NCBI GenBank assembly: GCA_011391655.1
Contig: JAABQE010000257.1
Location: 1-20,117, forward strand
Source of the DNA: Hydrogenophilales bacterium
GTDB taxonomy: Bacteria > Pseudomonadota > Gammaproteobacteria > Burkholderiales > Thiobacillaceae
Reading direction: 5' to 3'
Length of the DNA: 20,117 bases
Positions 1-9,427 of this stretch are shown in pieces (within the stretch, counting starts at the first letter, position 1; each line of letters begins with the position of its first letter). The notes under the pieces were generated by a model that was not told where the DNA came from, did no database searches, and saw nothing but the letters and a program-made list of their open reading frames with translations. The translations under genes were made by a program, and so were the position numbers.

Positions 1-2
1 AC

Positions 3-1727
3 AACGAGGGCCGTGGCTACGTGCTGCGCCGCATCATCCGGCGCGCCATCCGCCACGGTTACAAGCTGGGTGCGCGTACCGCCTTCTTCAACCGCATGGT
101 TCCGGACTTGAGCGCCGTGATGGGCGACGCGTACCCCGAACTGGTCGCCGCGCAGACCCGCGTGATGGCTGTTTTGCGGCAGGAAGAAGAACGTTTCTTC
201 GAGACCATCGAACACGGCATGGGCATCCTCGACAGCACGCTCAAAACGCTGCCCACAGGCGGCGTGTTCGACGGCGTGCTGGCGTTCAAGCTGCACGACA
301 CCTATGGTTTCCCGCTTGACCTGACCGCAGACATCTGCCGCGAAGCGAACGTCGCGGTCGACACCGACGCCTTCGATGCAGCCATGGCGCAACAGAAGTC
401 GCAGGCACGCGCAGCGGGCAAGTTCAAGCTCGGCGCGGGTCTGGCGTACGCCGGCGCGGCCACCACCTTTCACGGCTACGACACGCTGGCACACGACGGC
501 AGCATCCTCGCTCTTTACCGTGACGGCAGCGCCGTCGACGAATTGCGCGAAGGCGAGCTTGGCGTGGTGGTGCTCGACCACACTCCCTTCTACGCCGAAT
601 CCGGCGGCCAGGCCGGCGATTGCGGCGTATTGCAGGCAACCGGCGGCGTGTTCGGCGTGGAAGACACGCTCAAAATCCAGGCACATGTATTTGGCCACCA
701 CGGGGTCGTCAAGACCGGCAGCCTGAAAATCGGTGATCCGGTGCAGGCCCGGGTGGATGCCGACAACCGCGCGCGCACCATGCGCAACCACTCGGTCACC
801 CACCTCATGCACAAGGCGCTGCGTGAGGTGCTCGGCGAACACGTGCAGCAAAAAGGCTCACTGGTCGACGCCGACAAAACCCGCTTCGACTTCATTCAGC
901 CCTCGCCGATGAGCGACGCGCAAATCCGTGAAGTCGAAGCGCGTGTCAACGCTGAAATCCTCGCCAACACCGCGACCCAGGCACGTGTCATGGCCATCGA
1001 TGATGCGCAGAAAACCGGCGCACTGATGCTGTTTGGCGAAAAATACGGCGACGAAGTGCGTGTGCTCGATATCGGCAGCTCACGCGAGTTGTGCGGTGGC
1101 ACCCACGTGGCGCGAACCGGCGACATTGGCCTGTTCAAGATCCTTGCCGAATCGGGTGTGGCTGCGGGCATCCGCCGCGTGGAAGCGACGACCGGCAGCG
1201 GGGTGCTGAACTATCTGGGCGAAACCGAGAAAAACCTCGGTGCCGTGGCGCAATTGGTCAAGACCACGCCGGCCGATGCTGCCGAGCGCGTAGCGCAGTT
1301 AATTGAACACACCCGCACGCTGGAAAAAGAACTGGAGCGACTGAAATCCAGACTCGCCGCCAGCCAGGGCGACGAACTGGTCCAGCAGGCAGTCGAGATT
1401 GCGGGCATCCGCGTACTCGCCGTCCAACTCGACGGAGTCGACGCCAAAAGCTTGCGCGAAGCGGCCGACAAGCTGCGTGACAAACTCAAGTCCTGCGCGC
1501 TGGTTCTCGCCACAGTCACCGAAGGTAAAGTCAGCTTGATCGCGGCCGTCACCCCCGATGTCATCGGCAAAATCAAGGCGGGTGAGCTGGTCAATTTCGT
1601 CGCCACCCAGGTCGGCGGCAAAGGTGGCGGCAAGCCGGATCTGGCGATGGCTGGCGGCAGCGAAGCGAGCCAGTTACCGGCCGCGCTGGAGTCGGTGTAT
1701 GCCTGGGCACAAACCAGGCTGGGATAA
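3..1727 (+). CDS. alaS: Alanyl-tRNA synthetase, 5'-truncated by the window edge
   Basis: The protein charges tRNA-Ala with alanine and edits mischarged Ser/Gly-tRNA-Ala in the cytoplasm. The open frame enters from the window edge: codons 3-20 read NEGRGY, followed by [17 protein letters not shown], the conserved end of the AlaRS catalytic domain. The GTG at 21 is therefore an internal Val and not a start. About 574 residues are visible of a usual 870-880, so the aminoacylation core is mostly missing. The editing domain shows its zinc-ligand pairs: HSVTHLMH (about visible residues 263-267) and CGGTH (about 364-368). A heptad-rich linker ([20 protein letters not shown]) and the glycine-rich C-Ala/DHHA1 end ([16 protein letters not shown]) follow. 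The frame is intact to its TAA. No terminator is obvious in the 70 bp before the next gene, so co-transcription with it is possible. Confidence 0.97.
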   Translation, partial: NEGRGYVLRRIIRRAIRHGYKLGARTAFFNRMVPDLSAVMGDAYPELVAAQTRVMAVLRQEEERFFETIEHGMGILDSTLKTLPTGGVFDGVLAFKLHDTYGFPLDLTADICREANVAVDTDAFDAAMAQQKSQARAAGKFKLGAGLAYAGAATTFHGYDTLAHDGSILALYRDGSAVDELREGELGVVVLDHTPFYAESGGQAGDCGVLQATGGVFGVEDTLKIQAHVFGHHGVVKTGSLKIGDPVQARVDADNRARTMRNHSVTHLMHKALREVLGEHVQQKGSLVDADKTRFDFIQPSPMSDAQIREVEARVNAEILANTATQARVMAIDDAQKTGALMLFGEKYGDEVRVLDIGSSRELCGGTHVARTGDIGLFKILAESGVAAGIRRVEATTGSGVLNYLGETEKNLGAVAQLVKTTPADAAERVAQLIEHTRTLEKELERLKSRLAASQGDELVQQAVEIAGIRVLAVQLDGVDAKSLREAADKLRDKLKSCALVLATVTEGKVSLIAAVTPDVIGKIKAGELVNFVATQVGGKGGGKPDLAMAGGSEASQLPAALESVYAWAQTRLG

Positions 1728-1797
1728 GTTAACTGGTACAGATTTTGCTGATCTAACCGTAAAGACCCCAAACAACATTCACCGACAAGCCGACATC

Positions 1798-3501
1798 ATG
1801 AATTCACTGGCCGCCAAATTCGCATCAGGGATTGCCCACCTCACGCCGTTTGGCAAGAGTGACGACGACCCGTTAAGCAGCGTCAAGGCGGCCACACGCT
1901 GGATTCAAGCGCTGCCGATTGGCGATGCATTCAAGTGTCAGCAATCCATCCTCAACGAATGCAAACGGTTCAACGAAAACTCGACACAATTCACGAAAGA
2001 GCGCCTGGCTGTATTGGTGCTGCTGGATGAAAAAGCGCAGGACCTGCAAGACACACTGGTGCGCCAGTATTTACGCAATCCGCGCATGTCGCGTTCAGTT
2101 GAAAGCCCGCTATGGCATGCGGTATATGGCCTGTATTGGGAAGTTGCACGCGGCTATTACACGTTCGTGCAGCTTTTCGCGAGCCGCTCCGAGAAAAGCG
2201 CATATGAGAACCTGATCCCACTCATCACCCTGCGCGCAATCCGTGCATTTGGCCATTTGCTGAAATGGCGCTCGATTCGTTACCTGCCCGCAGGCGAAAA
2301 ACTCTGGCTACGCCTGCACAAGCTGTATCGCATCGCCGAAAGTGAAGGCTTCCATCGGCAATCCATGCTGGCTTACGCAGATGACAGCACCCCGTGCAAC
2401 TGTGAATCGGCCTACCTGCATACCTTGATGCTGGATCTGGCCAATTCTGGCACGCTCTACCCCAAGCAGCTCGACTGGCTCGACCGCTGGCTCAATAGCT
2501 GGCTGGCCTCCCTCCAACTGGACACGCGGCTGAATCCGGACACCCCCAGTTTTGTCATCGACCTCTCGGCTGACCATGGCCCACGCCGCGCGCGCAAACC
2601 TGATGTCGACAAGCCAATGCGTTTTTGGTCCACGTCGACGGTATTACTCAAGCTGGACGAACTGGTTGCCGCCCTGCATGCAGGCCAAACACCCGAACAG
2701 CTGGGTTTAACCGAAAACGCCCGCCCCGCCGAAAGCGTTGAACTGCTCGAGCACCTGAACCACAGTTGGTCTGCGCTATCCTCCCGCGAACAACGCCGCG
2801 CCCCGCGCGAATCAATGAAGCGCCTGTTCGATGTTGCACACGGGCTCAGCGCCATCACCAACCAGCTCAAAGCAATGAATGAACCGGCCAACGCTTCGCC
2901 CTACGGATCGGGACTGAATTACGACGAAACCGAGGACGTGCAGGTGTACGGCTTCATCACGGATCGCACCCGCGAGCGGGTCTCTCACATGCAGGTTCCC
3001 GCCATCCAGCATTCGCCCGAGGTCGAAAGTTGGGTCATGCATGACGAAAGCGAGTGCGGTTATGGCGCCATTGTCGAATCCCGCGACAAGGACTGGCTCC
3101 GTGTAGGCGCGCTCATCTGCATCAAGCCGCATGAAGCGGCGCTCTGGCAACTCGGCATCGTTCGCCGCCTGTCACGACTCAACGATGACAGCAGTTCGGT
3201 AGGAATAGAATCCCTGGCCGGAACGCCCGCGCTGGCCATGCTATACGACACGCCTCCCCCGTCGAGCTACACGGTTAACGGCGTGGGCGTGGGCGCGGGC
3301 GGCGCCAGCTTGCCGCACGCCAGCCTGTGGCTGGACAACAACACCGGCAAGGGAAGCGTCATTATCGACCCGGTACATTTCATGCCCGGCAAGACATTCC
3401 AGGTTCATGGCGTGCCCGCGCTCAAACGCATCGCGCTGGGCAAACCAATAGACCGCAGCGAAGGCTGGATCCGCGTATTGATCGACCCCGTAGACGACTG
3501 A
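1798..3501 (+). CDS. Uncharacterised protein with possible C-terminal PilZ-like c-di-GMP domain
   Basis: I do not recognise a named family with certainty. The product is 567 aa, soluble, with no signal peptide or membrane segment. Residues about 1-400 look helical, with many Trp/Leu and a segment from about 80 to 160 resembling helical repeats. The C-terminal third (about 380-567) looks beta-rich. It contains RRLSR (456-460) followed closely by DDSSSVG, which matches the DxSxxG half of a PilZ signature (464-469). The two halves are closer together than in classic PilZ domains, so c-di-GMP binding is only a suggestion. The ATG at 1798 is chosen because the frame upstream overlaps alaS in another reading frame; no good Shine-Dalgarno sequence precedes it. 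Its neighbours are alaS and a pilus operon whose ATPase also looks c-di-GMP-responsive. It could equally be an unrelated conserved betaproteobacterial protein. Confidence 0.8.
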   Translation: MNSLAAKFASGIAHLTPFGKSDDDPLSSVKAATRWIQALPIGDAFKCQQSILNECKRFNENSTQFTKERLAVLVLLDEKAQDLQDTLVRQYLRNPRMSRSVESPLWHAVYGLYWEVARGYYTFVQLFASRSEKSAYENLIPLITLRAIRAFGHLLKWRSIRYLPAGEKLWLRLHKLYRIAESEGFHRQSMLAYADDSTPCNCESAYLHTLMLDLANSGTLYPKQLDWLDRWLNSWLASLQLDTRLNPDTPSFVIDLSADHGPRRARKPDVDKPMRFWSTSTVLLKLDELVAALHAGQTPEQLGLTENARPAESVELLEHLNHSWSALSSREQRRAPRESMKRLFDVAHGLSAITNQLKAMNEPANASPYGSGLNYDETEDVQVYGFITDRTRERVSHMQVPAIQHSPEVESWVMHDESECGYGAIVESRDKDWLRVGALICIKPHEAALWQLGIVRRLSRLNDDSSSVGIESLAGTPALAMLYDTPPPSSYTVNGVGVGAGGASLPHASLWLDNNTGKGSVIIDPVHFMPGKTFQVHGVPALKRIALGKPIDRSEGWIRVLIDPVDD

Positions 3502-3691
3502 CAGCACGTCACCCGCCAGCCATACCGGCCATATCCGGGTGGCAGATCAAACTTACCTGACACTTACCTGGCTTGTCCGGTTTAACTTTCACCCGCTCTC
3601 TGGCACAATCGACGGAATTCCGACACGCGCACGATCCACTCCACCGCGAAAGGTGCAAGCGCGTTAGCGGCACCCTCGATCCGGAGACCCT
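3502..3691 (+). promoter_or_regulatory. Intergenic region before the pilus operon: weak sigma-70-like promoter and 11-bp-phased direct repeat
   Basis: Three things are visible. CACCCG (3510-3515) and CGGGTG (3536-3541) can pair across a 20-nt loop just after the upstream stop, but no T-tract follows, so any terminator is weak. ACTTACCTG occurs twice, at 3551-3559 and 3562-3570, with an 11-bp period of about one helical turn, as expected of a protein-binding site. A candidate promoter is TTTAAC (3581-3586), 17 bp, CACAAT (3604-3609), matching the -35 at 3 of 6 positions and the -10 at 4 of 6. TGGCAC at 3601-3606 looks like a sigma-54 -24 half, but the -12 position reads ACGGA, so that reading is not favoured. 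Confidence 0.35.
3683..3686 (+). promoter_or_regulatory. Ribosome binding site deciding a GTG start
   Basis: GGAG lies 5 nt before the GTG at 3692. It supports GTG as the start of the response regulator, giving a normal receiver-domain N-terminus ([16 protein letters not shown]). Confidence 0.6.
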
Positions 3692-5122
3692 GTGGCCAAA
3701 ACCAACAAACCCAGCCTGTTAATCGTCGATGACGATCCGCTCATTTCCGATACGCTTACCTATGTCCTAAGCAAGGACTTTGAAATCACGGCGGCCGAGT
3801 CGCGTGCGCAAGTGCGCAGCCTGTTGACGCAACTGGACGAACCGCCGCAACTGGCACTGGTGGACCTGGGTCTGCCGCCACACCCCCATAAGCCGGACGA
3901 AGGCTTTGCCCTGATCGCCGATCTGCTGAGCATCTCGCCCAGCATCAAGATTCTGGTGCTATCGGGTCAAAGCGATGAAGCCAATGCACGTCACGCTCGC
4001 GCACTGGGTGCGATCGATTTCGTCGCCAAACCGTGCGAACCCGAACGACTGAAGTCCCTGCTGTTTAATGCCCTGCTGGTGCAAGGCGCTGAACGCAGCG
4101 CCGACAAGGCGCCGGTGCCGGTCAAGGATTCCGGCATCGTTGGCGAGAGTCCGGCGATGGACAAGCTGCGCCAGCAGATCAAGCAATATGCCGCCGCACC
4201 GTTTCCGGTATTGATCGAAGGCGAATCCGGCAGCGGCAAGGAGCGCGTAGCCTCCAGCCTGCACCAACTTTCACCACGCGCGCCCAAACCTTATCTCGCG
4301 CTCAACTGCGCGGCGATTTCGCCGACCCTGGTCGAACCGACCCTGTTTGGCTACGCCAAGGGTGCGTTTACCGGCGCCACCAGCGCGCGGGCAGGCTATT
4401 TTGAAGAAGCTGAAAACGGCACGCTGTTCCTTGACGAGATCGGCGAACTGCCGCTGGAATTGCAGGCCAAGCTGCTGCGTGTGCTGGAAAACGGCGAATA
4501 CCAGCGAGTCGGTGAAACCCAGCCGCGTTTTTCCAACGCCCGCGTCGTCACCGCAACCAACCGCGATCTGCGCGCCGAGATCAAGGCTGGGCGCTTCCGC
4601 CCCGACCTGTACCACCGCCTGTCGGTGTTTTCCATCGCGGTGCCGCCGCTGCGCGAAATGGGGCAGGACAAACTCACCCTGCTCAACCACTTCCGCGATT
4701 TTTACGCCCGAGAGGCCAAGACCCAGCCATTCCAGCTCGATTCGCGCGCACAGCAAATGTGGGATGACTACCATTTCCCCGGCAACGTGCGTGAACTGCG
4801 CAACATCGCGATTCGTCTCACCACCAAATACCCCGGCATCGCGGTCAATGCCCAGCAACTGGAGGCCGAACTCGATACCGACCAGGCCTACCCGCTGGAA
4901 ATCCCGCTCGCCAACGACGGCAAGGCATTGATCGAGCTGGCGCGCAAGCAATTGCAGACCCAGGCCAACTTCAATCTCGATGTCACGCTGCGCCTGTGGG
5001 AAAAAGCCTATGTCGAGGCCGCCCTCAACATGACCCACGGCAACCTGTCCCAGGCCGCCAAGCTGCTCGGCATCAACCGCACCACCCTGTATAGCCGCAT
5101 GCAGACCTACGGAACCGAATGA
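3692..5122 (+). CDS. Sigma-54-dependent response regulator, PrsR/PilR type
   Basis: This is a 476-aa NtrC-class activator, with receiver, AAA+ and Fis-type helix-turn-helix domains in order. The receiver (about 5-125) has the acidic pair D13/D14, phospho-acceptor D58 in [11 protein letters not shown]91 and K113. The AAA+ domain has Walker A GESGSGKE (177-184), the sigma-54 contact loop GAFTGA (224-229), Walker [10 protein letters not shown] (about 244-252) and the arginine-finger region RFRPDLYHR. The C-terminus [20 protein letters not shown] is a standard Fis helix-turn-helix. All key residues are present, so it should be active. The receiver, with DLGLPP and the VLSGQ-to-AKPCEPE stretch, is most like the PEP-CTERM regulator PrsR, but no exosortase genes are present. 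It sits 6 nt before the pilus ATPase gene, so it is likely the first gene of that operon. The probable partner is the kinase at 16156-17883, and the likely target is the sigma-54 promoter at 18120-18135. Confidence 0.93.
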   Translation: MAKTNKPSLLIVDDDPLISDTLTYVLSKDFEITAAESRAQVRSLLTQLDEPPQLALVDLGLPPHPHKPDEGFALIADLLSISPSIKILVLSGQSDEANARHARALGAIDFVAKPCEPERLKSLLFNALLVQGAERSADKAPVPVKDSGIVGESPAMDKLRQQIKQYAAAPFPVLIEGESGSGKERVASSLHQLSPRAPKPYLALNCAAISPTLVEPTLFGYAKGAFTGATSARAGYFEEAENGTLFLDEIGELPLELQAKLLRVLENGEYQRVGETQPRFSNARVVTATNRDLRAEIKAGRFRPDLYHRLSVFSIAVPPLREMGQDKLTLLNHFRDFYAREAKTQPFQLDSRAQQMWDDYHFPGNVRELRNIAIRLTTKYPGIAVNAQQLEAELDTDQAYPLEIPLANDGKALIELARKQLQTQANFNLDVTLRLWEKAYVEAALNMTHGNLSQAAKLLGINRTTLYSRMQTYGTE

Positions 5123-5128
5123 GCCCTT

Positions 5129-6445
5129 GTGTACTTTGACTATTTCGGTCTAAAGGAAGCGCCCTTCCGCATCACGCCGAATACCGAGTATTGGTATGCC
5201 GGCGGCCAGCGCGGAGAAATGCTCGCCGCGCTGCTGTACGCCATCGGCCAGGGCGAGGGCATCATCAAGGTCGTGGGCGAAGTGGGCAGCGGCAAAACCA
5301 TGCTGTGCCGCAAACTGGTCGCCCAGCTGCCTGACAGCGTCGACAGTGTTTACCTCGGCAATCCCACCCTGTCACCCGACGACATGCTGGCGGCCATTCT
5401 GGCCGATCTCGGCATTGAAGCCCCCGAAAACGGCCGCCAGGCGCGGCTGGCACAACTCAATGTTGCTTTGCTGGCGCGCCACGAAGCCGGGCGACGTGTG
5501 GTGGTGTTTGTCGAAGAAGCGCAAGGCATCGCGCTCGACAATCTGGAATTCCTGCGGCTGCTGACCAATCTGGAAACCACCACCGACAAGCTGCTGCAAA
5601 TCGTGTTGTTTGGCCAGCCCGAGCTGGATGTGCATCTGGCCGAACCGAGCATTCGCCAACTCAAGGACCGCATTACCCTGAGCCTCAACCTGTCGCCATT
5701 GAACGAGTCCGAGGTGGCCGATTACCTGCGCGCCCGTCTTGCGGTGGCGGGTTACCGGGGACCCGACCTGTTTGCGCCTGCACTCATCACGCGCATGACG
5801 CACGTGTCCGGCGGCCTGTCGCGCCGCATCAATGTGCTGGCCGACAAAACCTTGCTGGCGGCCTATGCCGGACAAACCCACACCTTGACCCCGGCGCATC
5901 TGGCTGCCGCCGCAGGGGATGCCGAGATGCAACCACAACAGCACACCAGCCGGCCTGGACGGCATCGCTGGGCATGGCTGAGCGCCGGACTCGCGGCCGT
6001 GTTGAGCCTGCTGGCTTTTATCGCCTGGCAAGCGCTGTCGCTGCCCGCACCGCCGCAATCGGCTCGTCCATCTCCGCCTCCCCCCCCGGTTGTCGCGCCC
6101 GCCACCCGCATGGCCGAACACGCCCGGCAAACCCGGAACTGGCTTGCCACCGCCGCGCCCGGCACCCATGTCATCCAGCTGGCCGCGGTTAAAGAAGCCG
6201 CGCAGGCGGCCGTAGTAGTGGAGAGCCTGAACGCCGCCGCCCCACAACCGGTGCGCGTGTTACACGGGCTGAGTCACGGCATCCCCGCCTGGATGATCTT
6301 GGCGGGAGAGTTTCCTGATCGCAGCACCGCCGAAGCGGCGTTGCGCACACTGCCCGCCTCGCCCGCCAGCATGGATGCCCTTCGGGGCGTACCGTTTCTG
6401 CGCACGGTCGGCAAAATGCGCAGCGTAGTCTTGCCAACAGGATGA
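5129..6445 (+). CDS. mshM: MshM/ExeA-type AAA ATPase with periplasmic C-terminal domain
   Basis: This 438-aa protein belongs to the ExeA/GspA/MshM family, inner-membrane ATPases that help a secretin assemble across the peptidoglycan. Walker A is GEVGSGKT (50-57) and Walker B is VVVFVEEAQ (about 124-132). The opening MYFDYFGLKEAPFRITPN is the usual family N-terminus. A single membrane helix lies at about 281-303 and is followed by a proline-rich spacer (PSPPPPP). A periplasmic C-terminal domain (about 346-435) has the alternating pattern of SPOR domains (HVIQLAAVKEAAQA, then IPAWMILAGEFPDRSTAEAAL). That would fit glycan binding, but it is a weaker call than the ATPase. The start is GTG at 5129, six nt after the regulator stop. 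The ATG of the secretin gene overlaps its stop (ATGA), so the genes are translationally coupled. In Vibrio the order is mshL-mshM; here it is reversed. Confidence 0.9.
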   Translation: MYFDYFGLKEAPFRITPNTEYWYAGGQRGEMLAALLYAIGQGEGIIKVVGEVGSGKTMLCRKLVAQLPDSVDSVYLGNPTLSPDDMLAAILADLGIEAPENGRQARLAQLNVALLARHEAGRRVVVFVEEAQGIALDNLEFLRLLTNLETTTDKLLQIVLFGQPELDVHLAEPSIRQLKDRITLSLNLSPLNESEVADYLRARLAVAGYRGPDLFAPALITRMTHVSGGLSRRINVLADKTLLAAYAGQTHTLTPAHLAAAAGDAEMQPQQHTSRPGRHRWAWLSAGLAAVLSLLAFIAWQALSLPAPPQSARPSPPPPPVVAPATRMAEHARQTRNWLATAAPGTHVIQLAAVKEAAQAAVVVESLNAAAPQPVRVLHGLSHGIPAWMILAGEFPDRSTAEAALRTLPASPASMDALRGVPFLRTVGKMRSVVLPTG

Positions 6446-8232
6446 CTGATTTTGTGTTGAACCGCACCGTGTTGAATCACACAGTATCGACGGCCCTGGC
6501 CCTATCCAGCCTGGTGCTCGTGAGCGGCTGCGTGCCGCCCCAGACATTCGACATCTCGCCCAATCACATCAGCCAGCCCGCACAGCCCGCCATACCGGGC
6601 GCCGCGCCACCCGCCCCGGTCAAAGCCGCCCCCGCACTGGCGCCGCCCAAGCTGAGCGCCCCTGTTCCAACCTATACCGTGGTGGTCAACGACGTGCCGG
6701 TGAAAGACCTGCTGTTTTCCATCGCGCGCGACACCCAATACAACATCGACCTGTTCCCCGGCATCACGGGGCGCGTCTCGCTCAACGCAGTGAACGAACC
6801 GCTACCCTCGATTCTCGACCGCATCGCGCGCCAGGCCGATTTGCGCTACGAAACCCACGGCAAAACCATTTCGGTCATGCCTGACACGCCCTACCCCAAA
6901 ACCTACCGCGTCAATTATGTGAACGTGGCGCGCAACACCACATCCAGTGTGGGGGTGGCGGCGCAAATCGCCAGCACGGGCAGCGCCAGCGGGCAAACCG
7001 GCGGTAGCGGGCAATCCGGCAGCAACGGCGGCAACTCCTCCTCGACTACGGTATCCAGTCAGACCAACAACGACTTCTGGGCCGTGCTGGCGGACAATCT
7101 GCGTTCGCTCCTGGCAGGCACCCGCGCCATCAAACAGAGCGGCGAAGAAAAAGCTGCGCGCCTGCAGGCCGAAAAAGAAGCACGTGCCGAACGGGTCTCG
7201 CAAACCGAGGCGGCCAGCAAAGCCGGCGGCGGCGCGGCCACCCTGTTCACTGCTGCCTTTGGCAATGTGTCGGTCGACAGCAAGAACGATGTCGCCGTCA
7301 ATCCGATGACGGGCACGGTATCGGTACTCGGCACCGCACGTCAGCACGAGGTGGTACAGCAGTATCTGGATAGCGTCACGCAGACGTCTCAGCGCCAGGT
7401 GATGATCGAAGCGACCATCGTTGAAGTCCGGCTGAAAGACCAGTATCGGGCCGGCATCAACTGGAACGAACTGGTGCAGGGCGCAACCGGCTGGGCGATC
7501 AACACCGGCGGCGCCTTGACCAATCTCGCCAATACGCTGCAGCCTTTTTATTCCATTTCCTACACCAGCACACCGCAATCGAACTTCAAGGCGACCATCG
7601 ACCTGCTGGAATCCTATGGCAACACCAAGGTGCTCTCCAGCCCCAAGCTGATGGCGCTGAACAACCAGACCGCGCTGCTCAAGGTGGTGGACAACCTAGT
7701 GTATTTCACCATCGAAGTGCAGCAAGGCACCCTTTCATCCACCGGTTCTCCGCTCACACTGCCCGTTTACACCACCACTGCCAACACCGTACCGGTGGGC
7801 GTGGTCATGAGCGTCACCCCGCAAATCGGCGACAACGGCCAGGTATCCCTCACCGTGCGCCCGACCATTTCGCGCGTGGTGGGCTACAAGGAAGACCCCA
7901 ACCCGGCGCTCAAGCAATTCAGTAACGACATCACCAATCTGGTGCCCGAGATTCAGGTGCGCGAAATGGAATCGCTATTGCAGGTCAGGAGCGGCCAGAC
8001 GGTAATCCTCGGCGGCTTGATTCAGGACGACAGCAGCAACGCCCGCGACGGCCTGCCGGGGCTATCGCGCCCCTCAGGATTCGGGGCCCTATTTGGCCAG
8101 CACGAGCGTATCAACAGCCAATCCGAGCTGGTGATTTTTCTACGCCCCGTGGTCGTCTCCGACCCCAGCCTGGAAAGCAGCGAACTGCGCCAGTTCCAGC
8201 ACCTGCTCCCCCAAGCCCGGAGCGGGCAGTGA
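6442..8232 (+). CDS. mshL: MSHA-type secretin lipoprotein
   Basis: The protein forms the outer-membrane channel through which the pilus exits. It has 596 aa. The N-terminus carries a lipoprotein signal with lipobox VSGC (Cys30), followed by a Pro/Ala-rich tether (about 45-70). An STN/N0-like domain (about 72-150, VNDVPVKDLLFSIARDTQYN) comes next. A Gly/Ser/Thr/Asn-rich linker spans roughly 172-205. The secretin core begins with QRQVMIEATIVEV, includes VLSSPKLMALNNQTALLKV (about 397-415) and ends with the conserved VPEIQVREMESLLQVRSGQT (from residue 501) and VILGGLIQD. The usual LPVVGALFG motif after GLPGLSR reads PSGFGALFG, a modest departure. It overlaps the preceding ATPase by ATGA and the following TPR gene by GTGA. 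Family assignment is firm; the mshL name over pilQ or gspD rests on gene order. Confidence 0.93.
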   Translation: MTDFVLNRTVLNHTVSTALALSSLVLVSGCVPPQTFDISPNHISQPAQPAIPGAAPPAPVKAAPALAPPKLSAPVPTYTVVVNDVPVKDLLFSIARDTQYNIDLFPGITGRVSLNAVNEPLPSILDRIARQADLRYETHGKTISVMPDTPYPKTYRVNYVNVARNTTSSVGVAAQIASTGSASGQTGGSGQSGSNGGNSSSTTVSSQTNNDFWAVLADNLRSLLAGTRAIKQSGEEKAARLQAEKEARAERVSQTEAASKAGGGAATLFTAAFGNVSVDSKNDVAVNPMTGTVSVLGTARQHEVVQQYLDSVTQTSQRQVMIEATIVEVRLKDQYRAGINWNELVQGATGWAINTGGALTNLANTLQPFYSISYTSTPQSNFKATIDLLESYGNTKVLSSPKLMALNNQTALLKVVDNLVYFTIEVQQGTLSSTGSPLTLPVYTTTANTVPVGVVMSVTPQIGDNGQVSLTVRPTISRVVGYKEDPNPALKQFSNDITNLVPEIQVREMESLLQVRSGQTVILGGLIQDDSSNARDGLPGLSRPSGFGALFGQHERINSQSELVIFLRPVVVSDPSLESSELRQFQHLLPQARSGQ

Positions 8233-9419
8233 GTCTCCTGCTCAAAGCGCTCAAGCAAGCAGAATCCGCCAATACCAACAAGTCTGGCGCAGGCAACCCT
8301 GAGCCGCGCGGGCAGGGCAAAAACGACCTCGAACTGGAACCCGTAGCCAAGCACGCCGAAGTCCGTCAACCCAGCGCGGCTGAGGCGCGCGAATGGGTGG
8401 AGCCGCCCGACCTGCTGTTTGGCAGTAGCGGGGCCGCACCTGCAACGACTCCTAAGCGTGCGCCTGCCTTTCGCTGGCCACAGCTTTCGCTGGTGCCCCT
8501 CACCGTCATGCTGGCGGCATTGATCGCGCTGGGCTACGGCGTTTACCTGTACTTTGCGCTGCAGCCACCGCCTGCTGTGACCCCTTCGCCGGCGACCACC
8601 GAGGCAGCCACTGCGCCCCTTGTTGCCGTTACACCGACGAAGGCCTTTCCGGTTGAACCCGCCCCTGTCGCATCGCCCCCGGTTGCCCCCAGCCCGGTCG
8701 AATCCGCACCCGTCACCGCGCCTGCGCCACCCGTATCCCAAACGGACTCAGCGCCCACTCCGGCTGCAGCAACGGCGACCCCCAGCACGCCGTCTGCCAA
8801 CCGCTCTGCGCCCCCCCCCGCATCACCGTCTGCCGCGCCGCCGCTGTTCCGGCCCGACATGCAAAATACCTTGCTGAGCCAGGCCTACGCCGCCTATCAG
8901 CGTGGCGCCCTGGCCGATGCCCAACGGCTCTACACCCAGGCCGCCGCACGCGGCGGCAATATCGATGCATTGCTGGGTCTGGCCACCATCGCCAGTATCC
9001 AGAACCGCGAGGCCGACGCGCAGCGCCTGTATCGCGAGGTACTCGACATTGATCCGCGCAATGCCACAGCACAGGGCGCCCTGCTCGACCTGCTCGGCAA
9101 TACCGACAGCCAGGCAACCGAAAGCCGCCTGAAAATGCTGATCGAACGCGACCCCAGCCCGCAGCTTTTTCAGACCCTGGGTAACCTCTATGCCAGTCAG
9201 ACACGCTGGAGCGACGCCCAGGCCGCCTATTTCGAGGCTTATCGCGGCGCACCGGACAATGCTGACTACGCCTTCAACCTCGCTGTCAGCCTCGACCAGT
9301 TGCACCAGGCATCCGCTGCACTGACTTACTACGAGAAAGCCCTCGCTCTCCCCGGCGTTCACCGCTTTGACCGCACCCAGGCGAGCACCCGGGTGCAGCA
9401 GTTGCAGTCCGCTCGCTAA
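8229..9419 (+). CDS. mshN: MshN-like TPR protein with one membrane helix
   Basis: This 396-aa protein begins with MSLLLKALKQAE, the start typical of MshN and GspB-like pilus or secretion proteins. A short cytoplasmic region is followed by one membrane helix (about 86-110, LSLVPLTVMLAALIALGYGV) and a long Pro/Ala/Thr-rich periplasmic spacer (about 112-215). Roughly four or five TPR-like helix pairs occupy about 218-396 (for example AYAAYQRGALADAQRLYTQA, then DAQAAYFEAYRGAPDNADYA). In Vibrio, mshN lies between the secretin genes and mshE, as here. Its molecular role is unproven; by position it probably links the secretin or MshM to the inner-membrane machinery. The start is GTG at 8229, overlapping the secretin stop (GTGA), which argues for coupled translation. 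The low-complexity spacer likely varies between strains. Confidence 0.86.
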   Translation: MSLLLKALKQAESANTNKSGAGNPEPRGQGKNDLELEPVAKHAEVRQPSAAEAREWVEPPDLLFGSSGAAPATTPKRAPAFRWPQLSLVPLTVMLAALIALGYGVYLYFALQPPPAVTPSPATTEAATAPLVAVTPTKAFPVEPAPVASPPVAPSPVESAPVTAPAPPVSQTDSAPTPAAATATPSTPSANRSAPPPASPSAAPPLFRPDMQNTLLSQAYAAYQRGALADAQRLYTQAAARGGNIDALLGLATIASIQNREADAQRLYREVLDIDPRNATAQGALLDLLGNTDSQATESRLKMLIERDPSPQLFQTLGNLYASQTRWSDAQAAYFEAYRGAPDNADYAFNLAVSLDQLHQASAALTYYEKALALPGVHRFDRTQASTRVQQLQSAR

Positions 9420-9427
9420 CAACCCCG

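Noticed and set aside
1558..1797. Upstream extension of the PilZ-like gene into alaS
   Set aside because: It would overlap alaS in another frame for about 170 nt with an Arg/Ser-rich shadow translation; the ATG at 1798 lies after the alaS stop.
3601..3617. Possible sigma-54 promoter before the response regulator
   Set aside because: TGGCAC matches the -24 half, but the -12 half reads ACGGA, with GG where the invariant GC should be.
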